DNA of 64,000 bases from Xiphydria camelus (GCA_963678675.1 OY783192.1:24322875-24386874), one strand, 5' to 3'; positions 1 through 11,981 are shown, numbered from the stretch's first letter. Notes: a model not told the origin generated them from the letters alone. Made by a program: numbers and translations.

Positions 1-420
1 GCTCAATCTATTGTTCGTGTTACGGAAATTCTCATCGGTACTCGCACTTTCACTTAGACGGTCCGCTCAGTGCTCGAGGCTCGTGCGCACGGTATCTTGC
101 ATGAGCCGTGCTCGGTTTCTCGAACGGTCTCACGGGCTGGCCACGCAGTCAGCCATAGCTCACGTGGTATATAGACTCATCGGAAGCCGATCAATAACAT
201 CGTGCTTATTGTTCATTTACGGTCTTCTCATCATTGTGTAATAGGGCTACTCATTAGTGGCTGCTCGTTAGTGCTAAGTGCGGTTTTCTCAGTTGTGCTC
301 AGATTAAAGACCACCAGTTTTTATTGTTAATTGCTTTCGCGTACGGCCTTCTTTTTTCCTCAAAATCTACATTGTTCCTTACCTGGGGCTCTCATTGGAG
401 AAACGGGACGTTCTTCAACA
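1..420 (+). repeat. 5' LTR, 3' part only
   Basis: Matches 5,040-5,461 almost base for base and ends in CAACA directly before the primer-binding site. Its first ~290 bases, including the TGTTG start seen in the other LTR, are outside the window. Confidence 0.92.
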
Positions 421-440
421 TTTGGTCCTTCGAGCCGGAT
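421..440 (+). other. Primer-binding site region of the BEL element
   Basis: The TTTGGTCCTTCGAGCCGG stretch directly follows the CA end of the 5' LTR. A TGGTCC...GAGCCGG site next to the LTR is typical of insect BEL/Pao elements and would pair with the 3' end of a tRNA. The matching tRNA was not identified here. Confidence 0.75.
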
Positions 441-768
441 CGAAGAGTGTCTGTGCTTCGCGAAAGTAAATTAAGTGTATCTCTCATCGGGTTTCTCAAC
501 GGCGGGCGTGGCATCTCTCTCGCGATCGCTAGTCGGACCTCTCGTGCGTTTCGGTTCTCTCGCTCACTTTCGTGCGCTTATCTCAAGTCTTCGTGTCGCG
601 GAAGGCATCGCGTGTGTGTGTGTCGAGCGTTTCGTGTGCCGCGTCTCGTTCACGCTCCACACTCTCATTGACTTCTCATCGTGCGTGTGTACACAATTGG
701 CGTGTCGCTTACTCCTCTTCGAAGCACATCGTTCCTCTCGTCGCGCGTACTGCTCCGGCCCGCTCATC

Positions 769-3700
769 ATGTCTAAGTGCTCGACATCACACTATGCTGC
801 ACGGAGCTTCACTTGTGAACTCCTCGAACAACTCAGCAGCTACGGGCAACTCAAATCTCAACGCTCTCTGCTCGCCACAGCAATTGCTCACATCAGCTCA
901 TCGGTCCACCATCATCTGGTCCGACTCTTGGTAGATCCAGGGTCGGAACTCTCTTTCGTGTCCGAGCATCTCATTGGTCGTTTCTATATTCCTCGTTTTT
1001 GCTCAACCATTCCAATCTTTGGTATTGGAGGGGTGCAGTCAGCTCGGACACGTGGTACGGCTCAACTCACTCTCAAGTCAGCTCACACCTCGCACTCGCT
1101 CACGGTCTTCGCTCACATCTTAAGGAAGGTTACGACCATCTTACCATCCTTCGAGTCAACTCTTTCACACTGGCCACATATAGAGAAGCTCAAGGCCAAT
1201 CGACATCATCATCGGAGCTAATTATTACGGTCAGATCATCAAACCCAATATCATCAGAGGCGATGTGTCGATGCCAATTGCTCATCTCTCAATTTTCGGC
1301 TGGCTGGTCCTTGGTCCGGTTTCTGCCGCTCAACCATCTGTGCGTTCTGCTCTTACGGTATCAGCACGCGGTCAAGATTCGCTCCTTCATGACATTATGA
1401 CGAAGTTTTAAGTTCAAGAGGAGCCTCCATCGGATACAACTCAACCGCTCAGCTTGGAGGAAGAGGAGTGCGAGGCTCATTTTCAGTCAACTCATTCGAG
1501 GGACTCAACGGGACGATACGTTGTTCGTATTCCGCTCAAGGCGCCAAGCTCAAAACTCGGGGACTCATACATCACAGCTCATCGATGCCTTTCTCGTACT
1601 ATCAATCGTCTCAAACGAAACCCAGAGTATCGTGATCTATACCAACAGTTCATGGCCGAGTACGAGGAGCTCGGTCATATAGTAAAGGCACCGACGACTT
1701 CTCAACCAGGTAAAGCTCTTTACTTCTTGCCACATCATGGCGTGTTGCTTCTAGACCGGGCTACAACAAATCTCCGAGTCGTCTTTAATGGTTCGAGTGC
1801 CACGTCATCGGGGCACTCACTGAACGATCTCATGCACACGGGTGCGAAGTTAATGCTTAATGTCCCTGATGTACTCATTTGGATTCGACATCATCGTTGT
1901 CTCTTCGCGACGGACATCACCAAGATGTTCAGACAAATTAAGATGCATGAAGACGACTGGGATCTTCAACGCATTCTTTGGGTCGATGAACAGCTCAACG
2001 AGGTACAATATCAGCTCACTACGGTGACGTACGGAATGAAGGCAGCGCCTTTTCTCGCTGTTCGGGCTTTGCTCCAGCTCGCAGAAGATGAGGGACATCG
2101 TTTTCCCCTGGTGTTACCCTCGTTCATTCTCGCTAGATATGTCGATGGCATTTTCGGTGGCGCGGACTCACTGGAACAGCTCGTCGAAACTGCTCAACAA
2201 TTGAAGGACTTGTGCTACGCGGGCGGTTTCCCGCTAGCCAGGTGGCACTCGACTCATCCTGAGCTTCTCAAGGCGATCTCATCGGCGAGCACATCGGATT
2301 CGGTCATCTCTTTGGACGATTGCAAAACCAAAATTCTCGGATTAACATGGGATCCTCAAGAGAACAAGTTCTCGTTCTCAACGAAATTCTCAGCTCACCC
2401 GGTCAGCTCTACAAAAAGGCTCATACTATCTGAAGTGGCGCAGATATTCGATCCACTTGGATTCGTCTCACCGGTGACAATTCGTGCCAAGATTCTTCTT
2501 CAGGAACTCTGGCTACTCAAGGTCGGCTGGGACGACATATTACCGTCCCATGTCACATCGAAGTGGCTTACGATCAGAGAAGACCTCTCAAGCTTAGCTA
2601 AACTCTCATTACCTCGATGGTGGAACACATGGAGCAACTCAGTCGTTGAACTTCACGGCTTCTCTGATGCCTCTCAACTTGCAATGTCGGCGGTCGTTTA
2701 CATAACCGTACACTCACCGTCCACGAACTCATCGGCCTCTCTTGTATGTTCCAATACGAAGGTCGCTCCGCTCAAGCGACTGACCATCCCGAGGTTAGAA
2801 CTCACAGCAGCGCTGCTATTGGCTAAACTCATTAAATACGTCCAAGCCACGTTAAAAATGGACGTAAGAGCTCTTCATCTGTGGACGGACTCTCAAGTCA
2901 CACTCATGTGGATCAGTTCTCATGCATCTCGGTGGAAGGACTATGTCAGGAACAGGATCACTCAAATTCAGGAGCTCACACCGAATGCTTGTTGGCATCA
3001 CGTTCCTGGCACTAGCAACCCAGCGGATTGCGCCTCTAGAGGTGTAACGGCAGCTCAGCTCAAGGATCACGCATTATGGTGGACGGGACCACCATGGATG
3101 ACTCAGTCATCTCACTCATGGCCATCTCAACCTGAGACTGCGGGCGATCTTGACCTGCAGGAAGTTCGTCCCGGCATTTCTCTTACCGTGGCGGCACCCA
3201 CGGTGGATTATCACTGGCAGCTCATCCATCAGGTTTCTTCTTTGCATAAATTGTTCCGCCTTACCGCAATTTGTTTCAGGATTTTGCGTAAGCTGAGGAG
3301 AGATCTGAACTCACCGGTAATCTCTGTACCTTCACGCGATATGGAGGTAGCCAAGCGTTTCTGGGTTCAAGCTACACAAAGCCAGTACTTCTCGTCGGAG
3401 CTCAAGGCCCTTCGCTCTGGTTCTGCGTTGCCTAAGAACCATGGTTTCACTCGTTTGACGGCCTTTATCGACGAATACGGCGTTATTCGTGTTGGAGGTC
3501 GGCTTGCTCATTCGGAGCTTACCCAGGAAGGGAAACATCCGGCCATTCTCCCTCGGTCCTCAAGGCTTGCGCTCATGCTCATCGACGATACTCATCGGCG
3601 CACACTGCACGGTGGTACGCAGCTCACTCTGGCTTTCCTCCGACAGTCCTACTGGATTATTGGAGGGAGGGCTCCCGTCAAGTCTCACATCCTTCGTTGT

Positions 3701-4757
3701 GTGACGTGTGCTCGACAGAGGGGGATCTGTGCCCATGAACTGATGGGCCAACTACCTCTCTCTCGAGTTACACCTTCAAGGCCTTTCCTTCACACTGGAG
3801 TAGATTACGCTGGACCGCTCACCATCAAAACTTGGAAGGGACGGGGTGCCAAAACTCACAAAGGACGGATCTGCGTGTTCGTGTGCTTCTCAACCTCGGC
3901 CGTACATCTTGAATCGGTCTCGGATTACTCAACGGAAGGATTCATCGCTTCCTATCGGTGATTCACATCTCGTCGAGGCATTCCCAGCTCATTATACTCG
4001 GATTGCGGGACAAACTTTGTAGGTGCGGACGTTGCACTTCGTCGCATGTTCATTCAGAGCTCTCGAGAATATTAGGCCATCTCATCTGTGCTCTCCAAGG
4101 ACAACCAGCCAGTGGAAGTTCAATCCCCCTGCGGCGCCATATATGGGCGGCAAGTGGGAGGCTGTTGTCAAGTCAATCAAGTACAATCTTAGACGCACTG
4201 TTGGAGAAACTTTGCTCACGTTCGAAGAGCTTGCAACGTTGCTTGCACAGATAGAGGCGATTCTCAATTCACGGCCTTTGGAACCACTCACCGATGACCC
4301 TCAGGACGTCTCCGCGCTCACCCCCGGACATTTTCTCATGGGAAGTGCACTCACGACGCTGCCAGAGCCGTCGTTACTGGATACGTCGGTTTCTCGCCTT
4401 GCTCATTGGCAGCTCATTCAGCGACGGGTTCAAGAATTCTGGTCGCAGTGGTCGGCTCATTATTTGCAAAGGCAACAGTCGATCTCAAAATGGCATCACT
4501 CATCAAACGAGATCAGGGTGGGTTCTCTCGTTCTGCTCACCGACGAGCATCAGCCACCATGCAAATGGCCGCTCGCTCGGGTGATGCAACTTCATCCTGG
4601 TTCGGATGGACTCAGCCGAGTAGCAACACTCAAGACGGCCACCACCACGCTCATCAGGCCCATCATCAAGCTCTCACCTCTACCGACGCCTTACCCGGAC
4701 CATCTCCAGGAGTCATCATCAGCGACCATCGCTGATGGCGGGCGGAATGTTGAATAA
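769..4757 (+). pseudogene. BEL/Pao pol pseudogene (protease, RT, RNase H, integrase)
   Basis: The aspartic protease segment has VDPGS at 931-945, where the family has D-[ST]-G. A frameshift near 1,195 and an in-frame TAA near 1,409 separate it from the next block. The RT block runs from about 1,454; the catalytic YVDD is YVDG at 2,138-2,149, which removes a metal-binding aspartate. RNase H (GFSDAS, WTDSQ) lies around 2,660-3,010. The integrase has an HHCC zinc motif (about 3,590-3,710) and D (GVDYAG, 3,799), D (YSDCG, ~3,994) and E (KWEA, ~4,155). A TGA at 3,959-3,961 replaces an arginine codon, and a frameshift follows near 4,060-4,100. The last frame runs into the 3' LTR. All enzymatic blocks are recognisable but none could be made as one protein. 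Confidence 0.93.
4734..4747 (+). other. Polypurine tract of the BEL element
   Basis: A purine-rich stretch (GATGGCGGGCGGAA) directly precedes the TGTTG start of the 3' LTR, as expected for the plus-strand primer. Confidence 0.6.
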
Positions 4758-5461
4758 TGGCGCGATCGTTCGTCGATTTGTTCGGGTTTCCTCCGTCTCG
4801 CGGCAGCACCTCGCGGCAGTGCTCGTCGATCGCCGATCAATGCCGCATCGAGTGTACTGTCCGCGCTTGCGCATATCGTTCTATGCCGCGTTGCACGGTC
4901 ACGTGAGCCTCTCATCTTTTCCGGTTAGAGGCGGCTCTCTTCCGCTCGCTGTTCTGCCCGATGCTTCTCAAGTGCTTCACGGTCTTGTGTGGCGGTTCTC
5001 GGAACGCTCGGTGTTGCTCACGGATAGCTCTTAGGATTCGCTCAATCTATTGTTCGTGTTACGGAAATTCTCATCGGTACTCGCACTTTCACTTAGACGG
5101 TCCGCTCGGTGCTCGAGGCTCGTGCGCACGGTATCTTGCATGAGCCGTGCTCGGTTTCTCGAACGGTCTCACGGGCTGGCCGCGCGGTCAGCCATAGCTC
5201 ACGCGGTATATAGACTCATCGGAAGCCGATCAATAACATCGTGCTTATTGTTCATTTGCGGTCTTCTCATCATTGTGTAATAAGGCTACTCATTAGTGGC
5301 TGCTCGTTAGTGCTCAGTGCGGTTTTCTCAGTTGTGTGCTCAGATTAAAGAGCACCAGTTTTTATTGTTAATTGCTTTCGCGTATGGCCTTCTTTTTTCC
5401 TCAACATCTACACTGTTCCTTACCTGGGGCTCTCATTGGAGAAACGGGACGTTCTCCAACA
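4748..5461 (+). repeat. 3' LTR (714 bp)
   Basis: Begins TGTTG and ends CAACA, giving the usual 5'-TG...CA-3' LTR ends as a short inverted pair. The part from 5,040 on matches window positions 1-420. Short open frames inside it mirror those of the 5' copy and are not genes. The 5-bp target duplication cannot be tested because the left flank is missing. Confidence 0.9.
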
Positions 5462-5621
5462 CTGAGAAAAGATTTTATTTCTAATTAATAAGTGTATACT
5501 TGATTATGGCGGAAAAAATATTTTGTTAGACCAAGTAAGTAAATATACTGGGTGATTCTTTAATATTGCGACAAACTTCAAGTATCGGTTCCTTGGATGA
5601 AAATAAGAAAAAAAAACAAAC

Positions 5622-5831
5622 AAAACGTGTGGCCGCCACACGCGGAAGAAGTGAAACTTCGATACCAGTTTCTCTGAATTTGGTTCCGGTGGTATTAGTT
5701 TCAATTGGCTCTACGAAGAAGCATTGTAGAAGACTTGTATAGAGCCAATTGAAATTAATACCATCGGAATCAAATTCAGAGAAACTGGTATCGAAGTTTC
5801 ACTTCTTCCGCGTGTGGCGGCCACACGTTTT
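5622..5831. repeat. Short foldback (hairpin) repeat
   Basis: Two 92-base arms (5,622-5,713 and 5,740-5,831) are inverted copies around a 26-base spacer. The arms include GTGTGGCCGCCACAC, itself palindromic. No coding content. A MITE-like foldback is likely, but no clear target duplication is seen. Confidence 0.85.
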
Positions 5832-6185
5832 TCAGACTGTGTTTAATTAGGTCGTAACACGAGGCATGGTTTGGGGAGGAGGCTACGAGCTAAACACAGT
5901 CTTAAAAATCCGACGATTTCCGCCGAATGACATATACTATTTTTCCTCACGAATGCCTATTTCTCAAAACAAAACATATACACGGCTCATTTCACGGCGC
6001 TTCCCTTCCCTTCGCACATATAACCCCTTCTCTACCCGGGTATCCTATATGGATATTTTCAGGTATAGCTGTTTATACCTGGTAGAGAAGGGGATAGAAT
6101 TCGCCGCGCTTCCCGTGGCTTCGCCCAAGTGTGCTTTGCACAGCCGCGCTTCTCTTCGCTTCGCCTAGATGTGCTTTGACCTTTA
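5832..6185. other. Intergenic stretch with small inverted repeats
   Basis: No gene seen. Small inverted pairs occur: CAGACTGTGTTTA near 5,835 against its complement near 5,893, and CCCCTTCTCTACC near 6,024 against GGTAGAGAAGGGG near 6,080. Confidence 0.5.
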
Positions 6186-6340
6186 AGCCGGTCCCAGACA
6201 ATGCGTGCATCCGGCGAATATTCGCCATTCGTGATCCTTCGCGTAGTGTGTGGGAGCTCTACTGCGCCAAGCATTCGGCATTCGCCCGCTATTCGCGGTC
6301 TTGTCGGTAAAACGACGCGTAGTAAAGGATGACGAAGTAA
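6186..6340. repeat. Direct repeat, copy 1 (~155 bp)
   Basis: Starts GTCCCAGACAATGCGTGC and ends near GACGAAGTAAC. It is repeated at 6,610-6,763 with scattered substitutions. About 270 bases lie between the copies. Nature unknown; it may be the repeated end of a transposon. Confidence 0.85.
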
Positions 6341-6609
6341 CTTCGGGCTTCTTCGCCTCCGCTCCCACATGGTGTGCCCAGCTACGCATAGTTGATTTAT
6401 TTGCAACCCGAGAAGGGGTCCAGGCGCCTTGCGCTTACCGAGGCACACCGCCTTGCCGTCGCGACCGGTACCCCATCGTGAGGTCCCTGAAATTGGAGAG
6501 CGGGATCGAGGCGCCGCACAATGGGACGAAATCTCGAAAAGCTGACCAAAACTCGCAAAATGAAGATTTTATTTCGGGGTTTGGTTAGTGACACAGGAAG
6601 TCTGAAGTC
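6341..6609. other. Spacer between the direct repeats
   Basis: No gene recognised. A short piece (GTGAGGTCCCTGAAATTGG, about 6,478-6,512) reappears near 8,470-8,503, so it belongs to a dispersed repeat. Confidence 0.4.
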
Positions 6610-6763
6610 GGTCCCAGACAATGCGTGCAGTCGGCGAATATTTGCCATTCGTGATTCTTCGCGTAGTGTGTGGGAGCTCTACTGCGCCAAACATTCGGTA
6701 TTCGGTCGCTATCCACGGTCTTGTCGGTAAAACGATGCGTAGTAAAGGACGACGAAGTAACCC
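6610..6763. repeat. Direct repeat, copy 2 (~155 bp)
   Basis: Second copy of the 6,186-6,340 unit in the same orientation. Confidence 0.85.
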
Positions 6764-6765
6764 AA

Positions 6766-6848
6766 CACTTTCGTGCGTTGAAATGGGTGTAGAAAAACTT
6801 ATGAACCCGTGCCCTTCCGTGCGCACCCCGAATGCCTACACCGATATG
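6766..6848. repeat. Dispersed repeat shared with the 12-kb Harbinger relic
   Basis: An ~83-base piece (CACTTTCGTGCGTTGAAATG onward) recurs at about 12,048-12,130 with ~10-15% differences. The second copy lies inside a Harbinger relic, so this is probably a Harbinger-related sequence beside the MADF exon fragment. Confidence 0.7.
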
Positions 6849-7726
6849 GGATCCCAAACATGTTGACCACAAAAACAGAAACAAAGTGGCTGATGCCTGG
6901 AAGGAGTTGGAATCATCATTTTGTAGCAGCAACGTAACTGCTGCAGATTTAAAAAAGAAGAAAGACTCACTAATGGCGATATTCCGTCAGCTTTTAAGTA
7001 AGGTCAACCCTTCGTTGCTCACGTGGGGTGTAGGCTACACCCCAGCCTCCTTTTTTTGCATGCCACGCCTAGAGTTTTTTTTTCAAGGTTTGCACTTTTA
7101 GTACCTTTCGGGAACATTTCATTAAAGAATTTGACACCAAAAGCGCAGGACAAAACCGATTTATCTCTTCGACAGAACGCTGCAAAGAGTTAAATAGTGA
7201 TTTTTAACAGTCTGTATTAATTCAATATTTAATATTTTTCTATAAAACTTGTTCCAATTTGTTAATTGGTACTTTGTTAATAAAACGAGAGTACGACAAC
7301 TATCCTCAGTCTATTATTTATACTATTTTTTTTATAAAAATCGGCAGGGAGACCTGAGCGTCTGAAAACCGAGACCAAATGTACCGAGACTTCGAGTTTT
7401 GTCTTCAATTAGAAAATTACGAAATTTATTTTTTTTAAATGTTGAGTTCATTAGGCAATATCTCAAGCTTTAAAATAAAATAAAAATTATTTAAAAATTT
7501 CAATTTTTCACTAAGAAAACGTTAATCTTGAACTGGGGTGTAGGGTACACCCCAGGTGAGCTTTAATGTTTCAAAAACCCACGTGAATAACGAAGGGTTT
7601 AATCCAGCAGCTCTGGTGCTGGGGCAGAAGACATTTACAAACCAAACTGGTTTGCCTTTGAAACTATGCAGAAGTTTCTCAAACCTATATATACTCCAGG
7701 AGAAACTATGAACTCAGAGGTAAATA
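6846..7726 (+). pseudogene. MADF/Myb-SANT-like exon fragment, split by a MITE
   Basis: The left part (6,846-7,005) reads WDPKHVDHKNRNKVADAWKE and DLKKKKDSL, a pattern typical of MADF domains. The right part (about 7,600-7,726) reads GAGAEDIYKPNWFAFETM and GETMNSE, followed by a possible splice donor (GAG|GTAAAT). The same layout is seen in the intact exon at 57,208-57,543 (GTGADSVYKSTWFAF ... NTE|GTAAGT). MADF proteins accompany the transposase in PIF/Harbinger elements and are thought to bind its ends. A 594-base element separates the two halves, and the N-terminus is missing. A relic, not a working gene. Confidence 0.75.
7006..7599. mobile_element. Non-autonomous TIR element (594 bp) inside the MADF exon
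   Basis: Terminal inverted repeats AACCCTTCGTT..CACGTGGG and CCCACGTG..AACGAAGGGTT bound an AT-rich interior without coding capacity. Just inside each end is a near-perfect palindrome of the form GGGGTGTAG..TACACCCC (about 7,025 and 7,535). Flanks do not show a clean target duplication. Superfamily unassigned. Confidence 0.75.
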
Positions 7727-9265
7727 TTTTATAATTTTTCCACAATTTCTCCACTCCGAATAAATCATGGCAATACATCGACAAAGATTTTTAAGACTAT
7801 ATTTTAAAATTTTTAAATGATGCTTCGAATTATTGAAGTTGTGCGTAAAATTTAGATACTTCACTAATATTTCTAAAAATATAAAAGATCCAACTATTCA
7901 TTTCTCAACAGTCCGGTCATCTGATTGCGGTAATGTTGATTATAAATAGTATTTCTCTATAAATATTTTATAACTTAGTTTTTTGTACATTTGTAAACAA
8001 AATAGAATATCATTGGAGTCAGGGATGGGCGTCATAAGAAAAATTAATAATTGAATGACTAATAGTTAAGATTAAATTTTCATTTATCATTCAAATAATT
8101 TTGAATAACGAATAAATTTTCATTCATCATTCCGTCATTCTTACTTGGTTGTTTCATTGGGTAGACGATCAAGGTAATTACGAAGTTCTTCCTACAGTTT
8201 ATCGTGACCAGGTGCACCAGATCGACGATCACGGGAAATGGCAGATTTTCCCTGCAGTTTTTCGTGTCTAGGTGCACCAGGTCAGTGAGTGCGATAGTCC
8301 GACATATGGATCATTTTATATTATAATATATACTGAAAGAATCTACATCGTAATCAAGGGTTTCCGTGAATTGCGGTTATATGCTTTTTTTCCTAGAGGA
8401 ATGTGAATTATATCCGTATATTTTTGTAGACGAAAAATACGATGTTCCTTTGTGTACGTAATACGAGACGCCGTGAGGCCCCTGAAATTGGAGAGCGGTA
8501 TCGAACCCGAACGTTCGTGCATTTGCCGAAAGCATGAACATTTTCCATGTATTGTAGCGTGTGGGAAGGTAGGCGAAGGCGTAGTAGGATCTCCGAATGT
8601 TCGCGGAGTTATAGAGGAGTCGAATAAAGAACGAGTCTTTCTTCGAACCTTGTGTTTCTTCTCTCCACGTTTCTTCAGCGTGTGGGATCCCTAATCGATC
8701 CCCACAAATCTAATGATTGTGGTTCAATCTTGAACCTTTGAAAAAAATAGCTAAAGAGCGCGCCGTTGTTATGTGATAGCTTCTGACCGAAGAAGAATGA
8801 ACTGAATGTTTTGACGACGAAAAATAAATTTTTTGGTTCCACACTTTTGCCTCGTAGTTAATTACTTTTTTTTATTTTTGCAAAAGTAGGAGTGATTTGA
8901 GAAAAAGTGAGGCTCCTTCAATAATGACTTATAATTACTTTTATTATATTTCTAGCCTAAAAACAATAAGACATTAATGTGACCGGAGTAGGAGGATTTT
9001 GTACACATAGAGTAGATGATTCTAATCGACCCGCTTTGGGTGACGGTACTTCAATTGAGTCGACTGTAATTGAACGGTACAAGCGGATCTTCTTATTTTG
9101 CCATGAAACACCAATCGGATTTAGCCTTCATAGAAAAACACTAAGATTCACTCGAAGCTTTTAGCTTCGCCTATGGTCGAATCCATAAAAGTACCGGCAC
9201 GTAAAACGGATCGATCAGAATCATTGACGCTAGGTGTACCTCGGATCACTATATTATGTTGTACC
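7727..9265. other. AT-rich non-coding stretch with a short direct repeat
   Basis: No supported gene. Two ~55-base direct repeats (8,166-8,220 and 8,225-8,279, each ending in AGGTGCACCAG) are the only clear structure. Short open frames here have no recognisable domain. Confidence 0.5.
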
Positions 9266-10160
9266 CCGGACTGGTCCAAGGTAAAATACAATTGATTAAA
9301 AATGAGCGATTTAGGCTACTCGATATATATACATAATATATAGAGTACCTATATTACGTACCTATTCCATATTACGTGCCTCTACTCTATATATTGTGTA
9401 TATACAGGGTGAACCAGGTTAAACGCCATTTTGTTTGATATGTGATAGAACAACAAGAAAAAAGTAGACTTTCATAAGAAAATTTTGTTCAAAAATGTTT
9501 TTCTAACAAAGATACAGGGTGTCAAAGTTTCGAAAACAAAAATGGTTTTCTCATCATAACTTCTAAACTACTTCCATGAAATTTTGCATACAGACTAATG
9601 TAATACAGCTCTAAGTAATGATCAAATAATTTAAAGAAATTCTCCAGTAGCGTAGATACTGGGGGCCGGTACCCCCCTTTTCCCTCCCAATCTTCGGCGC
9701 CACTGGATATTTTGCAAAGAAAATTTAATTATTGGATTCCTCGTTTAATTTAGAGGAAAAAATTAACCTTGCAAATTTTTGATTTATGGCTTCGTTTTTG
9801 AGATATTTATTTTAATTTATAGGGTTGCGAGCAGGCCAAAACTAGGTTGAATGTCATTAATTATATGTGATAGAACAACAAGAAAAAAATAGATTTTCAT
9901 AAGAAAATTTTTTTCAAAGATGTTTCCTAACAAAGATACAGGGTGTCAAAGTTTCGCAAAAAATGGTTTTCTCATCATAACTTTGACACCCTGTATTTTT
10001 GTTAGAAAACATTTTTGAAAAAAATTTTCTTATGAAAATCTATTTTTTTCTTGTTGTTCTATCACATATAAAAAAATGACGTTTAACCTGGTTCACCCTG
10101 TATATCGAATATTCTAAATCTCTCATTTTTAATAAATTGTATTATACCTTGGACCAGTGA
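9266..10160. repeat. Outer inverted repeat around a nested MITE
   Basis: About 65 bases at 9,268-9,335 (CTGGTCCAAGGTA onward) are repeated inverted at about 10,100-10,158. Between the arms sits the TA-flanked MITE 9,403-10,102. This suggests one element inserted inside another. Related GTCCAAGGTATAA pieces occur near 13,730. Confidence 0.6.
9403..10102. mobile_element. TA-flanked MITE, family 1 (700 bp)
   Basis: Ends TACAGGGTGAACCAGG / CCTGGTTCACCCTGTA are inverted and flanked by TA, as in Tc1/mariner-type insertions. The same ends and interior (GGGGGCCGGTACCCCC, ATAGAACAACAAGAAAAAA) recur in the larger element at 34,772-36,402. No coding capacity. Confidence 0.8.
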
Positions 10161-11171
10161 CAGACCATCTATCTATCTAGTTATTGCATTAGTTACTATT
10201 TAGGGAAACAAACCAAAAATTATAATTTTGAGAAGCCACGACTCGATAAGTTTCGATTTCAAACGATATTTCGTACTTTAAAGAACTTGTCTTCCCGAGT
10301 CGAATATTTTGACCTGTTCCGTTCTGAATAGACCTATTTTAAGATCTGTTTAGAACTGAGTAGATCTGGCGAAGTCTAAGAAAACCTGTAAAGGGATTTT
10401 TCTCTAAAACACACACCTAAGTTGTCCTGATATGTAAATATGGTCTCCTGTCCTTAATAAGTTGGACATATGTTTTCGCGCTAGTCGATGTCCTAACACG
10501 TGCTGTTTAGCTCTTTTTCGTATAATTTGAAATGCATATATAATCAATTAAACATTCTGAACGGAAAATTATTTATAGGTAGCCTTTTGAATTGAAAGGA
10601 AAGGGGGGGCAATGTATTAGCAATTTTATTAATTCCTCTCTCTATAATGTTGATAAATAAATAAATAAATAAAAACATACACATTTATGTGAATTCATAA
10701 AATATAGATAAGTAAATAAAATTTAAATTTAATTTTCTTCATTGAAAGAGGAATTATTATAGCGAGAAGGGAAAGGAGTAAGGAATATGATGTTCCTATT
10801 TTCTCAACTCATTTCCCTTTCAACGAAAAGAATATACTAATAAAAATTTGACTTAAAATTTACTATCATTTTCATAAATTAAGTTATTTAATACGTTTAG
10901 TGGTTTTCAAATAATAATTAATTAATAGTGAACTTGCACGTGTCAGATTTTTAAATACTTTTGGTATTTATGTACCCTTTAGACCTTAACAGTATTTATA
11001 AAAAAGAAAATGATCAGTTATCTTGTTTAAATACTTTGTGATAATTAATTAAAGTTCGACATGTGGCGACCCGTCACGCTGTGGCGGCCTGACGCCAGAT
11101 GGCGCCGACCCTCTCGGCCCTTGGCTCCCGGCTCCTGGCGCTCGGCTCTTGGCTCTCGGTAGTCCAATGGC
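10161..11171. other. AT-rich stretch without recognised features
   Basis: No gene, repeat boundary or long inverted repeat was recognised. Confidence 0.5.
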
Positions 11172-11757
11172 GGTGAGTTACGAGCCGTTTCACACTGGGA
11201 TTCCGGAATCGCATTCCGGAATCGCATTCCGGAATCCGATTCTAGAAGCGGACCCTTGTCGAGCATGCATCTTAACGAAATCTTTTCACACTGGGATTCG
11301 AAAGAATTTAGGTCCGATTCCGCCGGCGGACGAATCGAGGAAGAATTTCCTTTCTCGTCGAGAATCGGAGACAGATTCAGTCACTCGCTGCTCTTCTCTT
11401 TGAAAACCATGTGCTTATATGAGCCGCTTCATACTGGGATTCCGGAATCGCATTCTGGAATCCGATTCCGTGAATACCAGAATAATTTGTTGCGCATTCT
11501 ACTGAGATTCTGGAATTGCATTCCAGAATTAGAGCCGTTTTACAATAGGATTCCGGAATCGCACCGGAATGCGCAACAAATTCTTCTCGAATTCCGGAAT
11601 GCGATTCTAGAATCTCAGTAGAATGCGCAACAAATTCTTCTCGAATTCCGGAATACGATTCCAGAATCTCAGTAGAATGCGCAACAAATTCTTCTGGTAT
11701 TCACTGAATCGGATTCCGGAATGTGATTCCAGAATCTCAGTGTGAAACGGCTCGTAA
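11172..11757. repeat. Foldback built of GGAATCSGATTCC-type units
   Basis: Outer ends (TTACGAGCCGTTTCACAC and GTGTGAAACGGCTCGTAA) are inverted. The interior consists of many copies of ATTCCGGAATCGCATTCCGG-like palindromic words and of GAGCCGTTTCACACTGGGATT in both orientations. No credible coding region. Confidence 0.8.
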
Positions 11758-11981
11758 GAGGACTACAGAGCGTCTAAGACAGGAGTCGGCCTAGCCTTAG
11801 GCCGGTCGCACACTGGACGCGTTTTCGTACGAATTTTACTCGTGCGAGCACGTACGGATACGCACGAATGATCCCGATCTTCCGTGTACTATGGGAGCGC
11901 GCAGACTATATATATATATATAGGTGCGAATTAGTCGTACGTATACGTACGTGTAATTCCGTCGTCCGAATACAATCCGAA

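Larger units (their letters stand above)
1..5461 (+). mobile_element. BEL/Pao-type LTR retrotransposon, degenerate, 5' end outside window
   Basis: Two direct LTR copies enclose a pol-like region. The 5' LTR is entered part-way through, so the true element start lies before the window. Protease, reverse transcriptase, RNase H, H2C2 zinc finger and integrase follow in the order known for BEL/Pao. Only about 480 bases separate the primer site from the protease, so there is no room for a normal gag. Frameshifts, nonsense codons and a mutated RT active site show the copy is dead. The two LTRs differ at about 12 of 420 compared positions plus one 2-base indel, by hand count, so the insertion is fairly young. 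Confidence 0.93.

Noticed and set aside
475..768. Possible gag of the BEL element
   Set aside because: The frame is Ser/Arg-rich with no capsid or zinc-knuckle pattern and too short; recognisable protein begins only at the protease.
9403..10102. Direct assignment of the TACAGGGTG elements to a named mariner family
   Set aside because: Only TA flanks and tips are seen; no transposase, so the superfamily is only suggested.
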